In this document: positions 22,815 to 35,480 of the stretch, in pieces
Layout of the letters: every line of letters begins with the position of its first letter
Numbering within the stretch: the stretch's first letter is position 1
DNA from: Branchiostoma floridae
Lineage: Eukaryota > Chordata > Leptocardii > Amphioxiformes > Branchiostomatidae
Direction of reading: 5' to 3'
Length of the DNA stretch: 57,021 nucleotides
Assembly: GCF_000003815.2 (NCBI RefSeq)
Contig: NC_049982.1
Span: forward strand, 5,169,469-5,226,489
Program-made: the position numbers and the translations under genes
Notes under the pieces: model-generated
What the model was told of the DNA's origin: nothing
Seen by the model: only the letters and a program-made list of their open reading frames with translations
Databases searched by the model: none

Positions 22815-23955
22815 TGTCCCATGCAGCTTCTCACCAAGTCTTTGTACATTATGTTGTTACAGGAGCGGCCAGAGACACACACACAGCCCCCCACCTGCTG
22901 CCGGCCTGAGCTGTAGGGTACTTCTCTGATCTCTGGTAAGTTCATCAGGCCATGTCTACACATATTATTATTATTCCCACATTGCATAAATAAACAAGAC
23001 TGCTTTGTTACTTAGAAGAATACCAGATATCATGATTAGCCCTACTCGATTGTAACACTATTTCGAAGACTTATGATAGCCCTTATTGTTAAAGTAATTA
23101 GAATGTTGAGATTTATACATTTTCTGTGCATAATTGTTGTGCAATAAAGTTCTACTATAATACTAAGGCATATGTTGAATCATTTGGTTAGTAGTCTACA
23201 TCATAGTTAGACAAAAAATATGAAATGAACATATGTAATGGTGGACTTGTAAATTGCTTTAAGCAAATTTCTTTAGGACATTTTAACCAGTAGGATTCAG
23301 CAGGTATGATATTATGGTATTAAGTTTGTGTATAGAAACTTAGTTGTACATGCAACAGTCGTATAACTTGTATTAGATGACTTTAACTTGTCACTTGAAT
23401 GACTACAAGGCTATGAGATTGTATTGAGGCATGTTATCAGCACCAACAGATGTACAAGTCAAAGCCCATAAATGCACTGAATTACAGCAGGGACATGGAA
23501 GTATTAGTGAAACAGGTAATTTAAGTCTTCCTGAAAACTTAAATTTGATTGCATTTCATGATATGACATGGCATATGCCATAAAAGCTATCATGCTGTTT
23601 TATTTTTACTATCATTGAAATATTAGTTCCAGTCTGGTATACATGTAGATAAATGTAGACATAAAACAATAGGTATGAGATTTCCATCTGTTTCAATGAT
23701 GGAAGCAGTTTATTTCCTTTTATGCCTACGTTATGAGGCTCATTTGTCTATAGCCTGATATGTGTTGAGTTCAATTTATCTTCCATCTCATGATTAACTT
23801 CTGTTGGATTTTTATAATTGCACAATCTCCGAGTAGATGATTGAATATAAGATTGCTATGTTTTCCATTGCAGGAAACTAGGTAGTCAGGAAACATGATG
23901 GAAGGTAGTAATTTACCTATTGTTAGTAAATTACATGATTTCAGTAATCTTCATG
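22815..23955. other. No supportable gene
   Basis: AT-rich DNA with one AC-rich stretch near 22875 and (TTA)n near 22963. No coding signal. Confidence 0.4.
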
Positions 23956-23958
23956 TGT

Positions 23959-24328
23959 ATGCCAAATAGCAATCACTCAAGCGACTGGATATTGTGATTT
24001 TGGAAACAGTCAACATTTAAGTAGTAACAGCTACCTTTTGTCAGTGACTCAAAAGGTAGTGGATGCATCCTAAAATTTCTGACCATTTCCAAAGTCATAG
24101 CCAGTTGCTTGAGTAACTGCTTTTTGGCATATCTTATTACCTGGATGTCTAACCTACATCGAAGCAGTCACTCAAGCAAGTTGAAGCAACTGGATATGAT
24201 TTTGGAAATGGTCAGACATTCAGTCAGTGACTCAAATGGTAGTAGATGCTTTCTGAAATGTCTGACTGTTTCAGTTGCTTGAGTGACTTGCTATTTGGCA
24301 TATCTTATTACATGGATGTCAAACCTTA
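23959..24328. repeat. Two tandem snapback (inverted-repeat) units, period about 171 bp
   Basis: In unit 1 (23959-24130), ATGCCAAATAGCAATCACTC...GATTTTGGAAACAG is answered by CATTTCCAAAGTCATAG...GCTTTTTGGCAT. Unit 2 (about 24164-24301) has the same layout. Each is followed by ATCTTATTAC.TGGATGTC (24131, 24302). Each unit alone is a MITE-like palindrome, and the spacer repeat shows that they arose as one tandem duplication. Confidence 0.8.
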
Positions 24329-24472
24329 ACCTTCATCCAGGAATCTTTAAGTTTAATCATGTTTTACACCTGAGGAAGTCACTAAACAAACATGGCAAGT
24401 GCCTCCATGGTTCTCCAAATTCATTCCAGCCCAGTATACCGGAGGTAGCAATAGGTTTAAATCAAACCATCC

Positions 24473-24807
24473 CAGGGCTTGAAATACTTTTTTCTGCATA
24501 CCTGCAGTGGTGCAGGTCACATTTGAAAATTACCTGCACCAGACAAATTTTACCTGTACTACTCTGAATTTAGGAAGTATGGATCATACTGAAATTGTTC
24601 TTCAACCATTGCTATTTTTTTCTTTTATACTTAATAGGTGGTAACAGTCAATGCAGCTGATAACAATATCCCTATACACCTACATTTGTAGGACATTTAT
24701 GTACAAAACCCAGTACATGGACCAGTGCAGGTAGACATCAGAAATACCTGCACAGCTCCAATTCTACCTGCACTAACCTGCATATGCAGGTGGTATTTCG
24801 AGCCCTG
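24473..24807. mobile_element. hAT-like MITE (CAGGGCTYGAAATAC), 335 bp
   Basis: CAGGGCTTGAAATAC at the left and GTATTTCGAGCCCTG at the right are inverted copies with one mismatch, a classic hAT terminus form. Inside, the phrase 'tacctgca' recurs in both orientations. No convincing 8-bp target duplication was found (AACCATCC versus CTTCCTCA), so one end may be altered. Confidence 0.75.
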
Positions 24808-24809
24808 CT

Positions 24810-25560
24810 TCCTCATTATACAGCATGCAGCTAATAGATTTCTTATTCCCTGCCTGTGGGTGCAACCCATTACCTCATACACAGAGAGACAGGTCCTGTG
24901 AAGTTGGGAGGAATACGTCCTTTGCTGGAGGGACGGGCTTTCTTCTGATCCCCCATCATATGGTAGTGATTTTTCAGTACTGAAGGTTGCATGGTCTATG
25001 CTGTACATGTACATGGCAGACTATATGTCTGTAAGCAATGTGAAGTTTTAAAAGCTATGAATAGATTTTATGATGTTACTAGTATGGGAAATATGTCCTG
25101 AAGAAGAAGTTATGCAATTGTATTTTGGTGGAGAGCCAAAATCTAGAGCCAAAATCCAACCATTCTGTGGAAAAGTTGATGATCTCCATCATTTCAAACA
25201 GGTGCAACTTTCTGGCAATTTCCTAAGAATATGAATCACACACATACACACACACTCACTCACTCTTAGTCTTACATACACTCGCTAGTTTAGAATTGTT
25301 TATCATTTCTTGAATCTGTCTGAAAGTTTTCAAAATTCAATTTGGACTTAGAATGAAACATTCATGTTCAACTGTTCACTATATTGTCATTTATTCCATC
25401 CTATTTCAATTTGGTCAGATCCTTGGAAGTCCTTCGTAGTCGTAGACGACTGTTGGTGTACTTGTGTCGTTCTCAAGACTAGAAAACAAGGCTATAAATC
25501 ATATGTTTTAGGTGTGCTTTCTCAGGTATTGTGTACATGTCCAGTTGCCTGTAGCATGTT
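24810..25560. other. No supportable gene; small AC/ACTC microsatellite
   Basis: 25235-25264 is an (AC)n / CACT run. TGTACATGTACATGG occurs near 25003. The ORFs are short and featureless. Confidence 0.4.
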
Positions 25561-26095
25561 GTAAGTATGTTGTTATTCCCCTTGGGAGAGGGGTGCAGGG
25601 GAGGCTACAGTCCAGTGTGTGTAACATGTTGTAAGGCTGTTGTTGTACCCCTTGGGAGAGGGGTGCAGGGAGGCCACAGTCCAGTGTGTGTAGCATGTTG
25701 TAAGGCTGTTGTTGTTCCCCTTGGGAGAGGGTACAGGGAGGCCACAGTCCAGTGTGTGTAGCATGTTGTAAGGCTGTTGTTGTTCCCCTTGGGAGAGGAT
25801 ACAGGTAGGCCACAGTCCAGTGTGTGTAGCATGTTGTAAAGCTGTTGTTGTTCCCCTTGGGAGAGGGTACAGGGAGGCCACAGTCCAGTGTGTGTAGCAT
25901 GTTGTAAGGCTGTTGTTGTTCCCCTTGGGAGAGGATACAGGTAGGCCACAGTCCAGTGTGTGTAGCATGTTGTAAAGCTGTTGTTGTTCCCCTTGGGAGA
26001 GGGTACAGGGAGGCCACAGTCCAGTGTGTGTAGCCTGTTGTAAGGCTGTTGTTGTTCCCCTTGGGAGAGGGGTACAGGGAGGCCACAGTCCAGTG
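25561..26095. repeat. 68-bp minisatellite, about 8 units, with 136-bp higher-order pattern
   Basis: CAGTCCAGTGTGTG recurs at 25608, 25677, 25745, 25813, 25881 and 25949, and CAGTCCAGTG at 26017 and 26086: spacing 68 bp, with 69 at the two edges. Two unit types alternate in the middle: GATACAGGTAGG with AAGGCTG, and GGTACAGGGAGG with AAAGCTG. All three minus-strand frames stay open (up to 253 codons) because the unit has no stop on that strand. Since 68 is not a multiple of three, the peptide shifts frame every unit, which argues against a real protein. Confidence 0.92.
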
Positions 26096-26099
26096 AAAG

Positions 26100-27433
26100 T
26101 GGAAATCTGAGGAAGGGCGCCCTCTCCAGGACACCTGGCATAAACACATGTGGGCTCAGCATGGGGGATAGGACTGAGCTGTGTGTTCCTGAGGCTGGGG
26201 AGGGGTTTTAGAGGACACAAGATACAAACATTTGCAGTACAAAAATATATGGCCCTGCAGTATGGGGTGTGGGAACGAGCTTTCGTGCATTTGAGGTTAT
26301 GGAGGGGTTTGAAAGTTGCCAGGCATAAGCACATTTGGGATCAGTATGGGGTATCCTATTGGCTTGAGCCTGTGTGGTAAATGGGCTGTGAATGGAGTTT
26401 TAAAGGACACCAGGCACAAACACGTAGGTGGGCTCACCATGGAGGATGAGACTGATCCTGTGTGTGCCAGAGGATATGTAGGGGGTTTACAGAATCCCTA
26501 GGATACAAAAACATAAATATGATGTACATGTACATATGAGCTCTGTATGGGAATAGGGGCCATGAAAACAACACTGCAGGTTCTGGGCTGACGTCAGAGT
26601 TGCGTTGCGCGGTAGAGGGCCAAAAATGGGAAGACGATTTGGGTGTGACTTAAAATCCTTGAAAATCCTTCTTTTCCTTGAAAATTTTTGCCCAATCTGG
26701 AGACTTTTTGAGTTAGAAGAGACATGTAGGGTCTAAGCTTTCCTGTTTGGGTCAAAATTTGTTCAGTTCAGCAGTTCAGCTGGTGTAAGGACAGGTTTTA
26801 GTTATAGGGTGCTACTGGTTGTATCAGGAGGGAAAAGGGGTCAGAGGTGAGGTTTCTTTCATAGAGCGAGCTTTTCTCGGGGAATGAGCAGAACAACCCT
26901 CTGTTTTCTTTGAATGGTTATAAAGTAGACCCCAGTGACTTTCTGGTGGAGAAGAATTTTTAAGATTGAACTATGGGTTAGTACTTTTTTGAAGCCTTCA
27001 TTCAGTGTATTTCAACATGCTTGTCAATGGGTAGCCCTAACTTCGATGTCTGACCTTCTGACTGGTGACTGTTCATGGTAGGTGTTCATTCAAGTATCCA
27101 ATATCAACAGTTTATCAACAGCTTTTTTATTGCTTACTTTTCATAGAATCTATAGCATCTGATGCTTTGACATTGAGATCTGTGGGTGGTGGGCAGCTGC
27201 CATGTCAATGCCATTCAGCGAAAACACTAAATATAAGAAACTCTATCCAGCTTGTCGGCCATGAAGTTATTGTTCCAATCAACGTCTTCAGGTAGGTCCA
27301 AGGATCACTCTGTTGTGCCTGCCAAGCAAGGTCAAATGTCATTGACAAACTGAAGGTCAAGTGCATAAGGTTTGACCAAGGTCAAATGACTAATTCTAGC
27401 TTGCTTACTTTGCAATTGTTCATTATACCGAGC
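26100..27433. other. No supportable gene; degenerate extension of repeat-like text
   Basis: 26130-26530 has loosely repeating phrases (GGACAC.AGGCA.AAACAC, GGGCTCA.CATGG) suggesting a very old array with period near 110 bp. Nothing coding. Confidence 0.4.
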
Positions 27434-27435
27434 TA

Positions 27436-27609
27436 CAGTCAAACCTACTGTTGAAGAGCCCACCTCTGCCTTAGGACCATGTCGTCAATGTGGCCACATT
27501 TTTCTTTTGACATGGACATTAAGAATCCGGTCTTTTATAGTTTTAGTAACCACCTGTCCACATAGAATTTTATTGCCCCCTGAGTGGCCTTCATAAACAG
27601 GTTTGACCG
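27436..27609. mobile_element. Tc1/mariner-like MITE (CAGTCAAACCT ends), 174 bp
   Basis: CAGTCAAACCT at the left and AGGTTTGACCG at the right are near-perfect inverted ends, each flanked by TA (27434-27435, 27610-27611). Inner GCCCACC... and ...GTGGCCTTCAT phrases suit this widespread marine-invertebrate MITE type. Confidence 0.75.
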
Positions 27610-28540
27610 TATAAACTGTATCCTGAACGTACTGGTCGCCCGAACGGAAATTAGGTTGCTTTGTGTTGTTACATGTAGAAGATGAGACAGAAAGGATTAT
27701 TGCTGTTCTCTGAAGTTACAAAATTTGAAATGAAGCTACAAATGTACAGCCCACCACTGATTGGAATTAATCCCAATCGTTTCTTTATTATGGACAGGAG
27801 GGATTGTGTGTGTTCAGAAGTAAAGAAAACCAGTGTCAATTGGCAGGTCTGCAGCGAATTTCCTTACCTCCGTTCTCTGACCTTCGCAGATCCAAGGTCA
27901 GCAATGTTTCTGTCTGTGTCAAGTTAAAGCCAGATGTTTTCACTGGCTGCTGCTGACAGAGAACAGAACACAGAGTCAGGTCAGGGGTCAAGTTGGGAGG
28001 ATGGTAACCAGGTGGGCCCCACCCGGAGACGCCAGGACCACCTGTAATGCCTTCACTTTTCTTCTGACAGATCTTATTTTCCCCTGGCTTCTGTCTTTAA
28101 CTTTTAAGGTCAAGAATCTATAGCTCTTGTCAGTAACCAGGGCTAGTCAGGCCTTTATGTGAGAGAGTGGCATCAGTTATAGAATGGAATAAATGAAACA
28201 ACTCAGGAAAATGATTTTGACACAAATTTGTGAGTGAGTTCGGGAAAAAGATAAGTTGTCAGTCTGAAGTCAGTATCCCAAGGGTACTTGTGACATCTTA
28301 TTGGAACAAAAAGAACAAGAAGAAGAAAAAGAACCAGACGTATGAATGGGAGAAAAACAATTTGTAAATATCACGACTAAGCGTTTTATTGTCTATGAGT
28401 ATGAACAGAGGCTCGGAAAACATTACATAACCTTTTCGAAATGTACATATACATGTTGGTACCTTTGGCCAGCCCTTTTTTGGTGATCTGTCAGAGCTCT
28501 GTTTCCTCGCTCAACTGCTTGTGGTCAAGGTCAACTCTTG

Positions 28541-29175
28541 GCAGGCAAATAAATGTCAGTCTGGAGGGCAGCGGAAAGAAAACAAAGCAAAAGGCTGCAG
28601 TGGTGGACATCTGTCTTATGTGTGGAGAGCGGTTTGGCAGATTGACTGGTTCGTCTTGTTTCATTTATTCGGCATAACCAGGAAAGCAGGGCAGCTTTGA
28701 ATTATTTTCTGTCCATCTCATTGTTTGGGAGCCAATGTTGTTGCTTTACCTGGTAAAATCTGTCATTTTAAGCCTATGAAAGCACATTTTCATCAATTTT
28801 ATGTATGGATCAGTTCAGATATTGAGGACAGATGAGGTGAAATTTTTGTCTGTCCCAACAAGTAAATTTCTGTCCCAGGACGTAGGGACAGGTCCTGGAG
28901 ACAGCCCTGGACTGTATTGTACTAAGGGATGGACCTCTGTTTTTTTCGATAAGTGTGTTGGGTTCTTTGATGTGCTTGTGGTGTGGGCGTACTCAAACAC
29001 AGGATCACAGCTTTTTGATTCCATCCAAGAGGATATCCCTGAAGGTCTAACTGAAACTAGGTTCTGTTGGCGGGCAAGTAAATGTCAAGTTTGAAGGGCA
29101 GAGGAAAGAAAACAAACCAAAAGGTTGCAACAGTCCACATCTTTCATATGTGAGGAGAGCAGTTTGGGGGAGGGG
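28541..29175. repeat. Pair of direct repeats of about 100 bp, 530 bp apart
   Basis: GGCAGGCAAATAAATGTCAG...GGCAG.GGAAAGAAAACAAA.CAAAAGG.TGCA at about 28541-28650 recurs at about 29070-29175. The interval contains the hAT-like end at 28810-28909. Confidence 0.65.
28810..28909. mobile_element. hAT-like end fragment, uninterrupted
   Basis: TGTCCCAACAAGTAAATTTC...AGGTCCTGGAGACAGCCCTG. Same family as the interrupted copy at 12785-13157. Only one end is recognised. Confidence 0.55.
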
Positions 29176-30314
29176 CTGGTTTGTATTGTTGGATTCTGTG
29201 CATTTGCTCTATCTGGACACTTAAGTTCTCTTCAGTAGTGACTGAGAAATAGTGAAGTCATGGAGAGTAACTGTGATCATGTCTGTTCTTTTGTGGGACT
29301 TTTATGCTGAAAAAAAAATTTCTCTCATAAACAAACACCACCATGTCAGACAGACAATTGTAAAATGATTCAGTTGTCATGGGCAGACATTGAACCATAT
29401 GTAGTGCTACTCGTGCCAGTTGTGGTTGATCAAACTGCTTAAATGGTACTAATTGTCAGAACCAAGAAAAGATGGTCATCATGGCCATGTAGCTGGCCTG
29501 AAGAGGTGGTGGGCAAGTTTGCAGCAATGACATCATACTTGATTGACACTGACAGGAAGGTATGTAGACTTTTGTGTGGTCAGTGGCATTTTTAGATTTC
29601 TAAAAGAAAACATATGAAAGTCCAGGTGCTTCTGTAGTATCTGTACCATCCTTGTTAAGCCTATTATGAATAAACTAATTACGAGCAAAGAGCTTCAAAT
29701 CATATCAGTTTGTATATTTTCAAATTTCAGTCCTGTTATGAACAGCTGTCAGTTGTGAGTGAACAAAGACATATCTGTTTCTTTAATCTTGTAGTCATAA
29801 CAGGCCCGGCTATTCCTGCTGTTTACTTTGAGACAAGCTTTAAAGTTTCAGAGAAAGTCCCACGAGCGCACGTTGTCATCCAGCCTGACACTGTTTAAAC
29901 TTTCGCTGTGCAAGGGAAACACTTTCTGGCATGTCTGGAAGTTTGCCTGCTGCATGGGTTCCTCCAAGTTCCTCTCCTGTATTATTCTTGCAGTCGGAAT
30001 TTGGACAGACTCCAGAAGTATGAACTTGAACATGCCCTCTCCACAGGAATGTTGGTGTGGGTCTCTGCAACTGTTAAGTGTTAAAAGCATCCTGTTTCCT
30101 TCTTGGTATGTATACAGAGACCTTTCCCCTTGATATAGCGATTGCCAAGCGATAATTGGAATATGACACAAGATGTATATTATGTATTATCTAAAAGACA
30201 GCAACAATAAACGAAAAGTAGTTTTCCTTAAAGAAATATGTTGAGCAATCAGTTAAGTCTTTGGTTACCTAGCCACTGCTCAGCAGTCACAGCCCCTAGT
30301 GGAAAGTAGCCTCT
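28910..30314. other. No supportable gene
   Basis: ORFs at 29710-29898 and 29828-30133 (plus) and 29848-30171 (minus) overlap one another and none has domains. Confidence 0.4.
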
Positions 30315-30725
30315 CTACTTAGCCTGAGTACCATCCTCCATAGTGACCTCAGCGTGCAAAATACCACTTGCACACTTGCACATTGCAACCACTTTTCGCT
30401 TGGTGCAACTTACTTCTAAACTCAGGTTGCACAGTGCGCAACCTAGATTTTGAGCCTCAGTTGCTTGATTTTTAGTTTGAAACAAACATGCTCATAAGTA
30501 ATATGATAGTAAAAGGTTATGTATGTATGCAGTTATTGTACCTTTTTTCAGAAATTAGAGAATTGCAGTTGGTGCAATTTGAAAATCAGATGTGCAACCT
30601 AGTTTTTGCCCCAGGTTGCACACTGTGCAACCTGGCTCAGAAAAGTATTTTATACACTGTGACCTTTTGAAAGGATTGAGCCAGCGATCACTATGGAGAT
30701 GGAGGATGGTACTCAGGCCAAGTAG
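30315..30725. mobile_element. MITE with CTACTTRGCCTGAGTACCATCC ends (411 bp)
   Basis: CTACTTAGCCTGAGTACC and ATCCTCCA at the left are the inverse of TGGAGGAT and GGTACTCAGGCCAAGTAG at the right. Inner symmetry includes ATAGTGA / TCACTAT. The centre repeats 'ggttgcac..tgtgcaacct' in both orientations, giving further hairpins. The related short copy is at 20134. The target duplication is unresolved. Confidence 0.8.
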
Positions 30726-30729
30726 AAAG

Positions 30730-33320
30730 GGGGGTAAGAGAAAGAGAGAAATGGAAATACATTTGTAATACAGACTCTGTTTTACTTTTCATTATACTCA
30801 TACACAGTCAATATTTGTGCCAAGATATTCAAGACTTGATGTATCATTTAGGTTTCTCTTCAGGGAGGGAGAAAAAGATCCTGCGCATCAGGAGATGTTT
30901 TTTGGATGATGTACCAAGCTGAATGCAAAACTAAAAGGAACAATCATAATCATAATTCTGCAGTCAGACCTAGCTCTTGTATGTCTAACAACTGGGGATT
31001 TATTTTTGGTGTGATAAGAAATATTGGATGTCAGAATGCTCAGCCAGTCTGGCCTTTTAAACAAACCTTCGCTGTATGTATATGCTGGGCCCATGGGATG
31101 CTACCAGACTATGAAGATTGAAATCACCCATATGAAGTCAATGGCAACATATAGCAGACAAGAAACCTAGCCAGCAAGTCCGAGGTGAAAGCCCCTCAGT
31201 GTTGCTAACATTGTGCAATGTTGTAAGTTCCTTAAGAGCTTAGGAGCATTGCCCACTTTTGGCAGTCGGATCTTTAACCAAATGTCACAGTGAACATTTA
31301 ATGCCAGCAAATCTGGTAGGTCTAATTGAAAGACACTTGAGGAACTCTCTTACCCTTTCAAAATGTTGACATAGGCATGGGCAGACAGATACAAATGTAT
31401 GTTGGCTGCTGAAGAGAGTTGGCTTTATTTCAGTGTACAGTAACCATTTGTTCTTGCAGTGGTGGCTAGATATCCATCCAGACAGAAACAAAAGGATAAC
31501 AATATGGTGATAACAAGTTTGCTTTACCAATAGTCAAGTCTAGCTCAGATGTCTGTTACAGCTAAATGCCTAATAGGTAACATTAAACATACATGTATTG
31601 ACAAGATACTAATACAGTATATCATAAGTCTTTGAAAACTTAATTGAGATCTTTCGGGTGTTAACGTTACAGTTCTAAAAAGTGTTACAGCTCTACTGTA
31701 AACTACTTCAGTTTTATCTCTAAAAAATCTGTTCAGACTTGCTGAATGACAGCTTAGCAGGTCTGTTATCTTTGCAATTTATGTTGCCTGGATCCGAACC
31801 ATTTTGTACAAATTTTTCTTGTCAAGACCTCGTTAACAGCCATAAAATCAGCTGCTACATTTGTAACCGAAGGGCCTGTTCCCACTTAAGACAGATATGC
31901 AGGTTTGTAACCCTTAGAAAGGGGGATGATGCTGTTGTTTGTCATTGTCAAAAGCACTATAAGGCTGTCATCACCCCTGAAAGGGCTACAGGTGGTTAAA
32001 TGATTACAGCTGAAAGCAGAGGTCCCAGTGAAAGAGGTGGTGTAAGGACAGTAGTGATAGTAGTTGCTGTTACAGTAGTAGTAGTTACTGTAGTAGTAGC
32101 TGTAGTATTAGTAGAACTAGTAGACTGGTTTATTTCCAAGGAGCAAAGAGCAACATGGATTGAAAGCTTCTTTACAAAGTTTCCCCATAAAAGAGTTTGC
32201 ACTAAACATTGACATACATCAAACATTGTCATATAAACAGCCATCAAAATGTCGATTTTGAAACAATCACTCATCTATTGGGTAGCGCCTTTATGGTAGC
32301 GCGATCATAGTGTGCTAAAATTTAGCTGCAAAAGTCACAAAGAAATTGCGGATAACCTTGTACAAAATGTGTACCTTCTGTACTCATGAGAAGGAGGCTC
32401 ACAGTTCCCCCGAAGTATACCAGGGATTCCAGGGGATTACTGATAAATAGCGAGGCTCTACTCAAAGGTTACTGAGGTAAGATTGGGTTTGTCTCCGGTG
32501 AGACAGGATCGTGGCCGCTCGTCTTTTATGGGTTAAAGAACCCACCACACTTATCAAAAAGAGTAAGGATCCTTCCCGGTGTGAAAGGTTCAATACCTAC
32601 AGTCTTATGGACGCACCTGGGGCAATTGCTGTGACAGTTGTATTGAGGTCATGTGAATTAGCACAGAATAGCAGCCGCTCCCGACCCTTGCGACTTAAGT
32701 TAAATGTCACTGTTCGTTTAAAAGTCTTAGATGTCACTGTACATTTCAGGTCATGCATTCTACTTTTCGCAGCCGGTAATACCTCAGTCTACATTCCAAT
32801 ATCAACACAGCTGGCTGACTCACTATGGTTTAAAACCTGCCTCTATATTTAGGCTCCCCCAGCTTTTGATGATATCATGCTGGAGCAGTTCCCTGAACTG
32901 GCATTAAATCTCAGGTTGTCCCAGACCCCTGACCAGCACCCTTTGAAGTCTCCTGCACCAAAACTCTGTCCACTCCACTGGACGACAAGGGGCGGCCATC
33001 TTTATCTTGACCCAGAAACATCAAGGTCGTTCACCTATTGAAACAATTTGAACCTCACTTATAGGTAAACACTGGGAATACAGATGAATGCAAAAGAGTT
33101 CTAAAACATTCCAGAAGTGTTCTATACATGTCAGAACAATACATATCAAAAGTTTTCTATAAGTTGAGTCTAACATGTCAAGTTCTACTATAAAGAACTG
33201 TTTGAAGCCTGATTCAGCTTAATGTATGTTTTACCAATTTCTGCCCGTAGCAATAAGGGTTGTCCAAGTACGTTTATCAAGTAGGACAGCTGTTGTTGGA
33301 AGATCAACTCCCACCTTCAC
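30730..33320. other. No supportable gene; trinucleotide and SINE-like patches
   Basis: 32045-32125 is rich in GTA/TAG triplets. 32525-32580 (GGGTTAAAGAACCCACCACA, AAAAAGAGTAAGGATCC) resembles a widespread interspersed repeat that I recognise only by style. The 113-codon ORF at 32511-32852 spans it and is not gene-like. Confidence 0.4.
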
Positions 33321-33325
33321 GCATG

Positions 33326-33560
33326 TAGGTAGCTGCCTGTGTGGCACTCACAAGATAACAGTGCTGTGGGTCAAACTTAAAAGTTGACGCCTCCTGGACA
33401 ATTTTGTCTTATTCTGACATTTATTACAAGCTGTGACTGTAATTTAAATAGATTCAATACTTGTAGGTCACTGTCTGTGTGGCACTCACAATGATAAGAG
33501 GCAGTCCTGCAGAGTTAACTTGACGCCTTCCAGACAATTTTCTTTGTTGTTGCCTTTGCA
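33326..33560. repeat. Tandem duplication, about 138-bp unit
   Basis: GTAGGT..CTG.CTGTGTGGCACTCACAA occurs at about 33326 and 33464, with downstream TTGACGCC.CC.GACAATTTT in both copies. Confidence 0.75.
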
Positions 33561-34199
33561 AGTTTTGAAGGTGGCTGAAGAGGACTTTATACATTATTAA
33601 ATATTTTGAAGTGCTACTGAAAGTTTCCTTTGGTTTTATATCAAGGGCATTCATTACCAGCAAGGAGATCTGCTGACAAAAGTGGAAAGAAACTAAAATA
33701 TTTGAGTTCCCTCAATACTGAAATATTTGAAAAATCACAATCTTTTATCGATGGTGAAATTGAGGAGGAATAGTTGTCATGGATCTAGTTTTGGTGGAAT
33801 TTTTTTCAATAAAAGAATGTGAAAAACAACATACAACAGTATGTGTGATTGCAAAAATGATACGATGTAGTTGAAGTAAAGAACAACGTTGAGGTCAATG
33901 TTCCTGACTAGCTGAATGAGATTTTTTACAAATAAGTTCTTCTATTGTTTGAGATGAAATAAAATCCAGAAGATGGCCATTTAGAACCTGCTGGAGTCAG
34001 ATGAGGTCAATTGCGTGGGTGTCCATCTTTGTAATTAACGGTCTTTACTGCTATATCTATGCTTTGACGTTGACGTTGACAAGTGAGACAGTTTGACAGA
34101 TGATGTATCCCCCGATGCCCTGCTCCTCTTCTGATCTTCTGCTCCTGAATCAGATGGTCAGCGATGTCTGGCAGATCTGTCTGAACCTTCGGCAGACGT

Positions 34200-35480
34200 G
34201 AAGACTGTTTTCTGACATCCAGCCCTGAGGGCCATGATCTTGTCCGACCTTATGATTTATATCTTGACTCCAAAGACCTTATGACTTCTATCTTGTCTCC
34301 AAAAATGCTTGGATGGAATGTTGAGCTTAATGTTCACAGCTTGGAATAAAGTTGGGCTGTACTAAAGTTTAGGGGTGAATACCCGATCCAGGTTCAGGCC
34401 CTGTCCAAGTTCAGGCCTTGTCCAAGTTCAGGTCCAGACTTGAACCAGATACCTCATGCATCTAGTTTATGACGATTCTCATCATCATCATCATCATCTC
34501 CACCAGTACTGCTTAGCCCACATACAAATTGGATTACTAGCAGCTGCGCATGACTGAACCTTCAGCAGACATGAAGACTGTTTCCTGACAGCTAACCCTG
34601 GGGGACATAATCTTGTCCGACCTTATGATTTCTATCATGACTGCAAAAAGGCTTGGATGGAATGTTGAGTTCAACGTTCACACTCACAGCTTGAAAGTTG
34701 GGCTGTACTGAAGTTTAGGGGTGAATACCCGATCCAGGTCCAAGCCCTGCCCAAGTTCAGGTCCAGTCCTGTCCAAGTTCAAGTCCAGACTTGAACCTGA
34801 TCTCTCAAGTATCTAGTTTATGATGGTTCTCATCATCATCATCATCATCTTCAGTACTGCTTAGCCCACCTACAAAGTGGATTACTAGCAGCTGCGCATG
34901 TTTGAACATTCAGCAGACGTGAAGACTGTTTTCTGACACCTAGCCCAAGGGGCCATGATCTTGTCGGACCTTATGATTTCTATTGTGACTCAAAAAAATG
35001 CTTGGATGAAATGTTGAATTCAAAGTTGGGCTGTACTGAAGTTTAAGGGGTGAATACCTGATCCAGGTTCAGGCCCTGTCCAAGTTCAGGCCTTTGTCCA
35101 AGGCCTTGTCCTCTCCTTGTCCAAGTCCAGTCCAAGTTTAGGTCCAGACTTGAACCTGATCCCTCATGTATCTATAGTTTATGATGGTTCTCATCATCAT
35201 CATCATCATCTTCAGTACTGCTTAGCCCACCTACAAGGTGGATTACAAGCAGCTGCGCATGACAACCTTCAGCAGACCTGAAGACTGTTCCCTGACAGCT
35301 AACCCTGAGGGCCATGATCTTGTCCGACCTTATGATTTCTATCTTGACTCGAGGGTTGAGTTTTGAGTTCAATGTTCTCAGCTTGAATTGAAAGTTAGGC
35401 TGTTCTGAAGTTAAGGGGTTGTTACTGGGTGCAGGTTCAGGTCTGGTCCAAGTTCAGGTCTGGATCTTAACCTGAACCTG
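34200..35480. repeat. Tandem array, unit about 350-370 bp, four copies
   Basis: GAAGACTGTT recurs at 34200, 34573, 34921 and 35280. Each unit holds CTTGTC.GACCTTATGATTT, a run of CCAAGTTCAGG phrases, and (first three) a (CAT)n block (34481-34498, 34831-34849, 35192-35210) before CTTAGCCCAC. The CCAAGTTCAGG segment is itself a small nested minisatellite of varying copy number, which explains the uneven periods. Confidence 0.88.

Noticed and set aside
25508-26334. Long minus-strand ORFs (185-253 codons) with repeating HTGLWPPC-like peptide
   Set aside because: They follow from a 68-bp repeat lacking stops on that strand. All three frames are open and the peptide frame rotates each unit.
32511-32852. 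113-codon plus-strand ORF
   Set aside because: Starts inside an interspersed repeat-like patch (GGGTTAAAGAACCC) and has no motif.
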